From assembly GCA_041674865.1 (NCBI GenBank), contig JBAYUX010000001.1:1-64000 (forward strand): DNA of 64,000 nucleotides. The letters are read 5' to 3'. Under the pieces are notes generated by a model that searched no databases, was not told the origin of the DNA, and saw only the letters and a list, made by a program, of their open reading frames with translations. How positions within the stretch are numbered: the stretch's first letter is position 1; each line of letters starts with the position of its first letter. Position numbers and translations under genes: made by a program. Shown in pieces: positions 29,901 to 35,600 of this stretch. The DNA is from CALREA01 sp041674865. Its GTDB lineage: Bacteria; Patescibacteriota; Gracilibacteria; UBA1369; UBA12463.

Positions 29901-30795
29901 ATTTTTTCTTGAGAAGCGTCAGCCATTTAGAGCTATATCGGCTATAGGCCAAGTCTTCTATATTTTTCAAAAAATTCTGATACCTCGGAAAGAGGCTCGA
30001 GTTCAAACTCTTCGCCTCCTCAGACATGTCATTGATGAGAACTTTTTTCTGGAAATTGTTATAAGCCTTGTCTCCAGTGTGATAGAGATGGTTCTTGTCG
30101 AAGTACTCGGCAAGTTGTTTCTTGCCATCAACACCGCTTCCTGGTGCGCGAATCACGCCATGCCAAATTTCAGGCTTTGGGTTAGTTACACCATTGGATC
30201 GCTCAAACGTCTGCGTTGTAGGCGCAAAAACATATTCCGGTTCAACAAAATCAGTGTAGGGAAGTAAGCTCATGAAAAACTGTCCACCTTTGTGAACGAC
30301 CGGAAGCGGAACCTCACCCACCATGACAACTCCTTTGAGTTGCGTTGGTGAAGAGTTATCCGGATCGCCCTCTTGGTACAATCTTTCCAAAACCTGCTGC
30401 ACCTTCAAAACCGTCTGTGGCTCCTTGGAAACCGGCAAAATCAACACCTGTGTTTTCGGAAGTGCCTTCTGAATATCCTCCGCATATCGCTCAACTCGTC
30501 CACGCAAATCTCCGCTCGAGACGCCGCCCAAGCCAAGAAATCCACTACCGTTATCTTTACTTTTCGAAAGTCCATCGTAACTTGTCGAATCATTCCATAC
30601 CTCCTGATCAACAATGAGGGCGACAAGATCCCTGGCGCCCTCAATTTTCTTTCCTAAAAATCCCGAAGTCGTTTTAGCTTCATCCGCGCTATATGTCGCC
30701 TCCGCAAAAACCGTTTGCACCTGCACCACATTTACCGCCAGAAGAGCGGCTGCAAGAAACGCTATAGAACTTTTCTTGAAGAGTGAGTGAGGCAT
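17974..30795 (-). CDS. giant secreted multidomain surface protein with C-terminal SLH domains, 4273 aa
   Basis: A signal peptide (residues 1-31, ending VQTVFAEA) directs export. Segments I can see: an N-terminal domain (about 50-290) with VVMVGEVPLPVV and EIWHGVI...YFDKNHLY, resembling the nucleotide-fold part of C25 peptidases without clear catalytic residues; a PDZ-like stretch (GDIILALDGTPV, about 675); EF-hand-like DxNxDGxxD loops (about 875-905); several Ig-like/Big domains (about 1330-1930); FG-GAP/VCBS-type repeats (DVNGDGKKDLLIGD, DVNKDGYDDLLFA, DMNQDGWLDLVTG; about 2285-2420); a Pro-Leu-rich rod (about 3075-3115); FnIII- and PKD-like domains (about 3510-3745); and three SLH motifs (about 3980-4195) for wall attachment, then a CATCPC tail. 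No frameshift over 12.8 kb. It probably forms an S-layer, adhesin or appendage component. Confidence 0.93.
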   Translation of the reverse strand: MPHSLFKKSSIAFLAAALLAVNVVQVQTVFAEATYSADEAKTTSGFLGKKIEGARDLVALIVDQEVWNDSTSYDGLSKSKDNGSGFLGLGGVSSGDLRGRVERYAEDIQKALPKTQVLILPVSKEPQTVLKVQQVLERLYQEGDPDNSSPTQLKGVVMVGEVPLPVVHKGGQFFMSLLPYTDFVEPEYVFAPTTQTFERSNGVTNPKPEIWHGVIRAPGSGVDGKKQLAEYFDKNHLYHTGDKAYNNFQKKVLINDMSEEAKSLNSSLFPRYQNFLKNIEDLAYSRYSSKWLTLLKKKFDLIGSDGIGALNAEVAKLDQQDASAEIQKTPEEQAVEDQYKQDIAKASAGGNAPNSAKSTDYDAVIPDIQTMAPIQKYHLQYPELFGNFLNKVTDWATGSGRWGESDVESPPSIIAKKDLFMMEYFKSINDSIEAKINEQLEKIQKPQRLNRSVAVTGSFGGTVVNQWGLSNGKPANPSAGFTPLSIAVPVYDQNGQPSISYPNNNYSNPVKAMINILFINGSLALSAPMLTSLSPNAQSGAQEAGGAYGSSFHTIHGINFLDLNRAQQCSLYSGSQQKQVIANGYAGAVPQMVKFIRSLNIGTINQAAAAASTPSNFKDPRRVYGLGIHARTLTQAEAKKLTGNIYDHGARIEPDLALPIPAFDRLNPPGGDPTTPSAGDIILALDGTPVNTDNPFDSILSTYSSYGGVKVSYLHVGTAGPLETKMFLRDVNDDGVAAGCYGINFQNQLDVESGKTDKNGKLIPRHCYPELATSSVADHAGTVRVSDSATIADVDGLNACTNFSGYELFAKFYAGVRDVLKSLRAKPGDPITEPLNSHDPSKMILVQSYENKNQNIKTDPVTMQDFLNLYGVMNGVDENGDYFDTNSDGKTQQIQWRDLNGNGKMDLWLNYVKTWGVQTNQSNPASNTNQYTIGEDLLLPPQAFAFLQDKPESLDAAEFKTYHPELFQGDRYIGKPTAEFLGGDYGVDDPTELPYPFKPAGSTENEKWQSIVKAFLDTDTPRTFQTSEFRLDQSQKLVPYASITFTPNKEKDLSTVAYHVEPTSSTLRTQFQSTLTTGLPIDKPRYATYVDATSTTREVVYPNIFSASSFEEYGNYLAQTEQSLGMSGALTSMFQNPGPGLQEGVKTAQDGQKIFTLIDANKARSFVEWKALSLEEKHQRVMTEYLNPDVDGYIDDSPQGYEAMYFVADGRSTYYTTDFSGDPPVNETDSVYNQLASGSMVFGDPVAGTSSDGKVDDTSKDIDGGSAPAGGKDCKGQTYSEPVPILDWFCAIKGWWKQTKETLKKPLGIDLSKPSEGNTFNNVVKTGSVMSSLEINVSKTLLQTRGDIADVTVTAKDKNGKVASDDHGSIVWLQVEGSSSSDSTKAQVVPDVNDLSDVTFHDGTGESDEADDSQNKKISKKGLFLSEGIAKFQIVSGDAKQPLVIRAYGYNDNGQIQSQNKTLSVNNVHLNVTPENPVLVAGSKDPISVDVSVVDEGGQVVDLSTDVEIKVDGPKDLVVSSKKISLNHGQGSFTLTAGNISGDIHLELNPGSPSVAPTKEDLVVAGGDPKSLAMTGSDTILTPGGLTGQDIHVDIVDTFGNAIKDQPVRYTVVTSGPIDVTGMHDVDSSASGYQIDTYADSLAFSVRSKQSPDVGTGVVQVTAELDDGTKLQTQGSVAVRNDLHLEMSANSVTLPADGGSQTLFTATLKDTSGHIVSYSGPVSFSLGSEHQALAGGMGQFASQAPDHFVGGKALVTVKSGKHSGNLFAYVDSLGLPSATASVAIQPLTPEKLVVTSSIKTLATKVGLSAATGPGNGGGAGNMAPAGTAANITISLFDSNGNLATNSAAATLTARITKDTQAYGYIRTSNGTLTNQTSLFSSQGSGVITVESRESPGPIHLVISSPGLGSTTLEILTHGRTGVGQISQFNPNVLYASVLGGPFGNVTEQNYLAGNLLFSGKTQAASAITTDPTPHHKMATLNPYGGISIADDTVTLRVNSSGYADPLRVDIMNDLGKTLMGSLIIKQQGAPQVVSSLSDIAGKAGVFVQKISTTPDTTNTSNNTNADISSTSLVSTPDGLSIRDNSTEIARVNTVGGIHISDSRVTLTVAQHEEGSTDTSKYLRIDVALSGTVIAKVQLGFDAVNTISLSSTLPTSLNDFGTGVWLVSNLKDGNISFESTYSNYSTSDAKGYSLVDLSKDATDKNDSIGSSYTSLEDAITSPGVGFVGNNKHMLLLAARNTVGESHLPYASEIGIVLGDPTVKLPGDNTVSQTGFTKDLGKSIYNGSTTAQVILPVDVNGDGKKDLLIGDEDGKIEYLQYTGGEARFTDRGVLIDVANGIRTGVVGDVNKDGYDDLLFAVKENCTKKDTCVDYYKNTGGFFVRENLGLAISPVDKVTSMRLADMNQDGWLDLVTGLTNGDVRIFMSQQGQFTKIGQLVGTFSGAGSVDLTVSVSLPGATGMPGSTDQYPDILAVPHGGTSSKTTYLMSNPSTTQGGNVTYTQLAAPAKPNQQQAIDDLTKGMKDSQNLDAMNLYKKETAKDENGNGVPDYLDMSSIGGIGDTLSSYQDKFNGIADSVANTVKKLRCGESCFPLPVNQAFLAPGLTNNNGTPGPFVDGIPVFGSSFPCSPYYSFWPPCDYKNIAMTFRIYVSPTLTGQVALSICSGGPYPVGGVATSSQCYVFAPNISVIPASLCKAISEKISGVVQGAQNFGTSIADKVGGGDGGNTVMIAGGGASNGTKDTTTIHDVSQLLGQYKAETNVSTNIRVPGFPQFITDWMDRQIEEVLNKLADLPDLYIMYPDLSSIGNAFVPQVPKGKLSGYTKFLAYLNSIPLISIEPKPLNIRIPALSPSQILKFQNDAQQWLVDFEAEIERVKNILKCDSGPTNPGTVNICKLLNVKVSGTVSAVQKLMKDLETLKKLPRKIAEYRMIETKYIGQLINYLQTVSTFVGGYVKRQQNRISQWLDIVKGIKSMLAQWQALVNLTLDYNTQCDSCKSERFSLFHVLVSLFVNIPSPPIIPFPKWPDIVLDFSRVEAGVHVSWPDLTFSPQQILLPTLPRVHIPVDINTPLINVDLDFGKFIPTIPQLPTIPDLPNLPDLPPLPVFKLPDLPPAPQIPGLGMFKGVDLQAHISALKKILVVVCLLKKGYITVPESNLKTQVEELTQRPLKPPLAIDLNAGLNVKYPEIKYDSVDQLIIRSKIKFELQTDFIYTFFKQFADKANAVTTDLVKGVNTGLQETVDAAGNVIKVGENAVQGASDAVNGAVGGAVKDVNGQVKKAINYAPPAEPLQYKIVAETTYVDPANLPQVHPDTSSNFIAENENGNNYIAGLQHALEQYLVDRGDGMSALPNGDTYSQQWIAQYGKRSLNSYLVQAGVNDAGSKARQYLAYTEPSGGSSSGDSNQDTTKLYENYATDTQTPVGIYIENKAMGNAEKLVEYTAEMNRDPKEFDADVDGDLDTDAIYSLGGDIYFKENKKSSSSDAFNQYISSSPRVADINDLLPIMPAVHGVNADYSQKDSVTVSWNEAVQSLGGRAQPAGYEIFFHDAFGSARKRYLYDDAAGKIPYDSSVTTDGLSKGQSHTITFPLEYGSTYFQIIPLDSDGHAGTSSSVTLLAPQLCGDNAAPLVSVGGNEGANGASERYVAISKTLMIDASTSLDVKSAITEYFIDTDTNVDTDKDGDPTNDRNIVQDSPIFTVGPFTKEQDTGIKVWATNAQGNSGGKAVIIHVFVPDIVLSGASLKDGSAYGHVSPTVPQMPFALVRQRSGNATVLGNYTTDDQGNFLIKGLSTEGKTVIKNAAGDIVAEYSGATGKVSILKDGYTATVNTDNINHLILIQVQDTKGTKLASFFEVPDSNTDAVIDDPSTEYTPVTVDALHGVHVKDTSLSDQYIFRNIAANDPKFFGGIEVVDTNSAKRVAVIDSSGHTYVLNQQISVMFEDIPDMPYLFDLKFNGNLIGQIYIASVYGKPVTVLDSKDFEPATPLDLPSDTPTTTIFTDVSLDSPIYDSIVSLEQNGIIEGYKENGKTVFKPDQLVSRAEYTKILLKSLCIEPRPEAYKAPSPFYDISSADPTPWYYSWVKESYLRKLVNGYLDQKHADGSTPFKPIAFISRAEATKIIVQALDMLGIVDYSKATADTSKIWYAKYFEVGKNVLPFLKKASKTPQAFIITNDEAVNPEYKITRGDFAVMAARVLKFSNCHPPIVKPPVVVAPPIPDGPNKTSQLPPGVYVYLPQCATCPCTSTLDHTGMLLPGDTIFAILSTKDHGVVYRKSNTVILSP

Positions 30796-30831
30796 GAGGG
30801 ATCATTGAGCAAGGAGAGGAAGAGAACAGAA

Positions 30832-30876
30832 GAGCGCCTCGAGACCGCTAACCAATTAGCCGACCAAGAAGCGCTC
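30832..30876. repeat. nested inverted repeat between pilin and giant-protein genes
   Basis: Outer arms gagcgc (30832-30837) and gcgctc (30871-30876) enclose an inner hairpin gctaa-ccaa-ttagc. It lies in the 96-nt gap after the pilin stop. There is no T-run, only a pyrimidine-rich tract on the minus strand, so it may be a partial terminator or an RNA processing/stability element that sets pilin above giant-protein expression. Confidence 0.5.
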
Positions 30877-30891
30877 CTGAAAATTTCAAAA

Positions 30892-31359
30892 TTAGAAACT
30901 ACCGCCGGCGACGATATAATATTTACCAAGACCCGGCGCAACCTTAGCGGCATCTCCCATAAGAGTCTTTAATGCAGGACAGTCAGCTGGAGCCTGAGCC
31001 GTGAGTTCGTTGCCTCCAGCAGCTGATTCAAGAGTAGCTGTTATATAATAACAAGTGCTTGTTGATAGCGGCGTGAAAGAATAATTAGTAAGTCCACCCG
31101 CATTTACTGGAGCAATTCCACCTTGGAAGTAACTTGCCATTGCAGCAAGATCCGCAGGATATTTACTGTTATCAGTATAATATGATTCTGCCGCAATCTT
31201 GATCTGATTAACATCCGTCTTTCTCACCGTATCCCTTGCCTTCTTCGGAGCATCAATAACCTTCGGAACAAGTCCAACAGCCAAAATACCAATAATGACG
31301 ATCACGATCAGAAGCTCGATGAGGGTAAAACCCTTTCGAAGTCTTGCAGAGAATTTCAT
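30892..31359 (-). CDS. type IV pilin-like protein (pilin 1)
   Basis: A 155-aa prepilin. Basic leader MKFSARLRKG is followed by the class III cleavage/methylation motif FTLIELLIVIVIIGILAVG, with Glu+5 present; a prepilin peptidase would cut after the Gly. The helix continues to a conserved APKKARDTVRKTDVNQIKIA segment. The globular part has two Cys (TCYYITATLES and ADCPAL) likely forming the D-region disulphide, and ends GKYYIVAGGSF, a tail shared with the two paralogues. The longer frame to 31419 crosses the -10 box, so 31359 is the start. It has its own promoter and is first in the transcript that probably continues into the giant protein. Confidence 0.93.
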   Translation of the reverse strand: MKFSARLRKGFTLIELLIVIVIIGILAVGLVPKVIDAPKKARDTVRKTDVNQIKIAAESYYTDNSKYPADLAAMASYFQGGIAPVNAGGLTNYSFTPLSTSTCYYITATLESAAGGNELTAQAPADCPALKTLMGDAAKVAPGLGKYYIVAGGSF

Positions 31360-31390
31360 ACGAAATGAAGTAAGGATATAACTGCATCGA

Positions 31391-31419
31391 ATTATAATAA
31401 ATAAGAGAGAAAAACTCAA
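31391..31419 (-). promoter_or_regulatory. promoter for pilin 1 and probably the 18-kb surface operon
   Basis: Minus strand: TTGAGT (31419-31414), 17-nt spacer, TATAAT (31396-31391). I see no other good promoter between here and 13560 on this strand. Confidence 0.7.
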
Positions 31420-31531
31420 GAAATCTGAAGCTTTTCTTGCTTTGTAAATTAAAAGGATTGCAATGTTCTCAGAAAGACGTAATGCAAATATTTTTACGCA
31501 TCAAAAACATCTATTAAAACACGTAAATTAA

Positions 31532-32011
31532 TTAATAACTTCCACCTATGGCATAATAGTATTTTCCATCTCCAGGTTTAAGAGTGATGCTGCAACTCTT
31601 CCCGGTGTTAGCGTCTTTACTTAGAGTTTCACTCGAATTACCAGCTGTTTGGGACTCCATTTCTGCCCCTATAAGATAACATCCTTTGTTGGTAGAGGGA
31701 TTATAGTAAAAATAATCAGTAAAAGTCGTGCCAGAAGAAGGGGTGGGGATTTTGCCACCTTGAAAATAATTATTAAAGCCTGCCGGAAACGATCCATTTG
31801 CCTGTGTTGGATATTTATTATTATCAGCGTAATAGCTTTCTATTGCGACTTTAATAGAGTCAACATCCTTTTTTCTCACCGTATCCCTCGCCTTCTTCGG
31901 TGCATCAATAACCTTCGGAACAAGTCCGACAGCCAAAATACCGATAATCACAATCACGATCAAAAGTTCGATCAAGGTAAAACCCTTTCGAAGTTGTCTA
32001 AAAATATTCAT
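31532..32011 (-). CDS. type IV pilin-like protein (pilin 2)
   Basis: A 159-aa prepilin, MNIFRQLRKG followed by FTLIELLIVIVIIGILAVG. It has the same architecture as its neighbours: conserved helix, then a variable globular domain with two Cys (KGCYLIGAEMES, KSCSITL) and the ending GKYYYAIGGSY. It starts 11 nt after the pilin 3 stop, so both share one transcript. Its first about 117 coding bases are almost identical in DNA to pilin 3. It could be a minor or alternative major pilin. Confidence 0.93.
   Translation of the reverse strand: MNIFRQLRKGFTLIELLIVIVIIGILAVGLVPKVIDAPKKARDTVRKKDVDSIKVAIESYYADNNKYPTQANGSFPAGFNNYFQGGKIPTPSSGTTFTDYFYYNPSTNKGCYLIGAEMESQTAGNSSETLSKDANTGKSCSITLKPGDGKYYYAIGGSY
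31878..31994 (-). repeat. near-identical DNA repeat (pilin 2 copy)
   Basis: The 117 bp encoding the pilin N-terminal helix match 32378-32494 in pilin 3 with only two mismatches, while the rest of the genes diverged. Pilin 1 carries a more diverged copy. Confidence 0.9.
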
Positions 32012-32022
32012 AAAAAAGTGAA

Positions 32023-32511
32023 TTAGAAACTACCACCAGCGACATAATAATATTGGCCAGCTCCTGCGCTATAATTAGAAACAGCGGTACATGTAGGCAT
32101 GCCTTTTCCTCCGGTATAGTCGGTCGCGCTATTACCGCCTTTTAGGCTTTCCATTTTTATACCAAGAACATAGCAAGTTCCGCTTACGCCATAGTGATAA
32201 TAATCTCCTGATGAAGGAGTGCCATTCGGATTTTTACTTCCTTGGAAATAGTTCGCAAGCGCAGCATTGAGGTTGTCGAGTGACGTGAGGGGCTGACCTG
32301 CAATAGTGGGATAGAAACCCTTATCTGCATAGTATGATTCAACCGCAATTTTGATATTGTTGATGTTCGTTTTTCGTACCGTATCCCTCGCCTTCTTCGG
32401 AGCATCAATAACCTTCGGAACAAGCCCGACAGCCAAAATACCGATAATCACAATCACGATCAAAAGTTCGATCAAGGTAAAACCCTTTCGAAGTCGAGTG
32501 GAGATATTCAT
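32023..32511 (-). CDS. type IV pilin-like protein (pilin 3)
   Basis: A 162-aa prepilin, MNISTRLRKG then FTLIELLIVIVIIGILAVG. The variable domain has two Cys (GTCYVLGIKMES, PTCTAV), the shared ESxxGGN motif, and ends GQYYYVAGGSF. The long frame to 32637 passes through the upstream terminator and promoter and is rejected in favour of 32511. First gene of a pilin 3-pilin 2 transcript. Pilins of this family polymerise through the N-terminal helix into pili or pseudopili that act in adhesion, DNA uptake or motility. Confidence 0.93.
   Translation of the reverse strand: MNISTRLRKGFTLIELLIVIVIIGILAVGLVPKVIDAPKKARDTVRKTNINNIKIAVESYYADKGFYPTIAGQPLTSLDNLNAALANYFQGSKNPNGTPSSGDYYHYGVSGTCYVLGIKMESLKGGNSATDYTGGKGMPTCTAVSNYSAGAGQYYYVAGGSF
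32378..32494 (-). repeat. near-identical DNA repeat (pilin 3 copy)
   Basis: Partner of 31878-31994, two mismatches in 117 bp, same strand, exactly 500 bp apart. Such identity at synonymous sites suggests recent duplication or gene conversion. Confidence 0.9.
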
Positions 32512-32541
32512 ACGGAGATTGAGTGAGAAGAAATTGGCACT

Positions 32542-32571
32542 ATTATACAAATGAAATGCAGCTTGTGGCAA
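32542..32571 (-). promoter_or_regulatory. promoter for pilin 3-pilin 2
   Basis: Minus strand: TTGCCA (32571-32566), 18-nt spacer, perfect TATAAT (32547-32542). The same TTGCCA-18-TATAAT arrangement drives the gene at 37525. Confidence 0.75.
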
Positions 32572-32589
32572 GCAACGAAAAAATATAAT

Positions 32590-32623
32590 GAAAAAACAGC
32601 CCCACCATTTCTGATGAGGCTGT
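32590..32623 (-). terminator. intrinsic terminator after the 1400-aa SLH gene
   Basis: On the minus strand, arms ACAGCC (32623-32618) and GGCTGT (32601-32596), extended by a partly paired CA/TG, then a run of six T (32595-32590). It separates the SLH gene from the pilins. Confidence 0.8.
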
Positions 32624-32694
32624 GTATTTTGTAACAAAATATTATTCTGACTAATCGACTACTCAATCCAACATTTTATCGCTTACAGTAAACA

Positions 32695-35600
32695 TTATTT
32701 CACCGCCAACTTTCCGAGAGCTTGGACGAGAATCTTGGTTGCCTGACCTCGAGTCAAGTTTTGGTTTGGAGCGAAGTAGCCTTTTGCAACGCCTTTCACG
32801 AATCCATACTTTTCAGCGCTTACAATATATTTGTAAACCGGACTCTGTGGAGCGATATCCTTGAACGGATTGACGTCAGTTGTTCCAACGCTAGCAGTGA
32901 CAATTGTCTGAGTCTTGCCATCGATCTTCGCAATTGCGAGGAAGAGGAGTTCAGTTGCATCACCTCGAGAGATTGGCTGTTCTGCCTTACAAGTTCCATC
33001 ATCATAAACATCGACGAGACCAAGTTTTACTCCAGCTGTGAAGTATGGCGCTGCCCAGTTTGTCTTTGAGACATCCTTACATGGAGACTTGTCAGCCTTT
33101 GCAAGCGCTGGTGCAGGAATCTGGAATGAGTTCATGATCATCTTGAGCCACTGTGATCGAGTGAGTGTGTCATCAGGACCGAAGAACTGTCCGCCTGGAT
33201 ATCCGCTAATCACGGAACTTCCATTAGCGAGTTTTCCGTTATTGAGGATGGTGATATAGGTTCCAAATGGATTATTTTTCTGAACATCCTTGAAGCTTGT
33301 GAATGGAGCTGTCTTGAATGGGAACTTGAAGAACTTGGTTGAGCCTGGCTGTAAAATAACAGCACCTCCACCACCTCCACCTCCACCTCCGGTCATACTT
33401 CCTGGAGCTGGTCCACCACCACCGGACGACCCACCACCTCCATTTCCTCCAACAACTGGCGGAGTATAGGTGTATGTTTTAGTGACAGAGTCTTTGGCAG
33501 GAGCAGCAGCTCCAGCAATCGTTGGTGCGCTCAAAACAGTTTCAATAGTAACAACGTCACCCGGCTGCATTTCAGTTTTACCTGGCATCAAGCTATAGTC
33601 ATATGTCTTCACACCATCCTTAATTTTTTCTACAAAAGTTGCATACGTTGTCACTGTTTTATCTGCATGAGTAATCTTGATAACAGAAGTAATAATCATA
33701 TCAGCGGTTGCTCCATCTCCGACATTCACAACGAAACTAATAACCGACTTGCCCGGAGCGGCGTCTGATACAGCGAGTGATCCAACCGTCGCAGCAGGAA
33801 GATTAACAGGAGCACCACCTCCACCACCAGCAGGAAGCTTCGCAGCAATCATAAATGAATTCGACTTCCAGTTTGCGGCAGAAGCCACGGTAACCGTCAA
33901 AGGATTCCCAGGAGCCATAGCGTCAGTTGCAATATCAAATGTAATGGTAGTATCTGTTGGCTTGAAGTTAGTAAGCGCAGTCTTCGGTGCGAGACCAAGA
34001 CTAATATCACCAGCAACGACCCCTGCAAGATTCGTACCAGTAAGAACAAAAGAAAGTTTCGTTCCTTGCTCAATAGTTATCGATCCAGGATTTTTAGTTC
34101 CGTTAAGGGAGTATTCGGTGATGGTTGGAGACTTTGGAGCGGCAGCCTTCGCAATAACATCAAAAGTTGTTTTTCCAACAGGACCCCCCGTAGCGACATC
34201 TCGAACCTCGACGCTAACGGTCGTAGGTTTGGTAGTATCAGGAATGGTAATCTTGGCAGTAAGTTTATCTGCAGTGGTAAGGATGTCGCCGATATCGCAT
34301 CCAGCACATGTATCATACAAATTGATAGATGCATTTTTCGGGAATGTAATACCACTCATCTCAAGGCTCGCCTTTATTGAACCGACTTCAACTTTTGATG
34401 GAGTGACAGTAAGGGTTGGAGTTTCAGTTACTTTATCCTTTACCGTGAAATTTCCCGTAGCCCAATCGGATTCAAGAATAGGCTTAGTAAAGGCATTATC
34501 AATAGTAATATTCTTGACTGCAAAAGTGTAGGCGCCAGCTTTCATGGCATTAATGAAGTCTGTATCCAAAGAAATTGACTTACTCATCGTCCCTACGACA
34601 GCGCCACTATTAGCACCATTAACTTTTTTTACATTAGAGTCCTGTATTCCGGTTGCATTATTCAAGAGTGAATAAGTGGCCTTACCGTCGAGGTCACGAA
34701 TTTCCCAAACAGAAAGGCACTGTCCATTTGTAACTTTGCAGTTTGTATCTGTAGTCCAGGTAATTTGAGTATAAAGGTCTTTACCCTTCTGAAGAATAGC
34801 TTGAGGTGTTGCAAGTATTGGTTTTGCAAGCGCCGTAGCCGCTACCTTAACAGTGGCAGGCGTTTCATCAACAAAACCAGATTTTTCCTGTGTAGCATAT
34901 GATTGAACCAAGTACTCATAATTACCTACAGGAACATTCGTATCAGAAAAGGTTGTATTCTGAAGAAGTTTATCAATCGCCTGAATAGCAGGATCCGTAC
35001 CGCGCCTTATTCGATAGTAACAGTTTTGTCCTTTTGGCGCAGCATTCCAGTTCAAAGTAACAGTATTTTCCTTGGGAGTTGCGGTAACATTTGCAGGTTT
35101 ATATGTACACGTCGTGTCTGCAATTGTTTTACCTATTTGCTTGTTGCTCAAATCAAACTGAAAAGTATTTTTATCGAATTGGTACTGTTTACTGATATCG
35201 ATTGTTTTTGCGAATGGAAGATCTCCAATAATTGGATCGGCCTTAACGTTAAGCTCAGTCGTTGCATCCTCCGATGTATGAAGAACCTTCGAAAGAGTGA
35301 GATCATTAGTAGCGAAAAGCTGAGTGGCAACACTTACCGTATAAGTTTGTCCAGGTTTTACGGATGAAAGAGCCTTTGATACGTTAAAGTATGGGCAGGT
35401 CCATCGGAAATTTTTGTAGCAAGCATCCTGAGTATCAAGAGTATTGATCAGCTCGTTGGATCCATTTTGAGTGATATTGAAAGTAAAAGCGAGATTCTCG
35501 AATGAAGGATTCGTTCCATTGTAGCCATCATATGTCCAAGACACCTTATAGTTTGTATCTTTGGCGTCCATAGGAAGGAGCGTTCCAAAAGTAGGCTTAG

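Noticed and set aside
32512..32637. N-terminal extension of pilin 3
   Set aside because: It crosses the upstream terminator and the pilin promoter; the prepilin leader starts at 32511.
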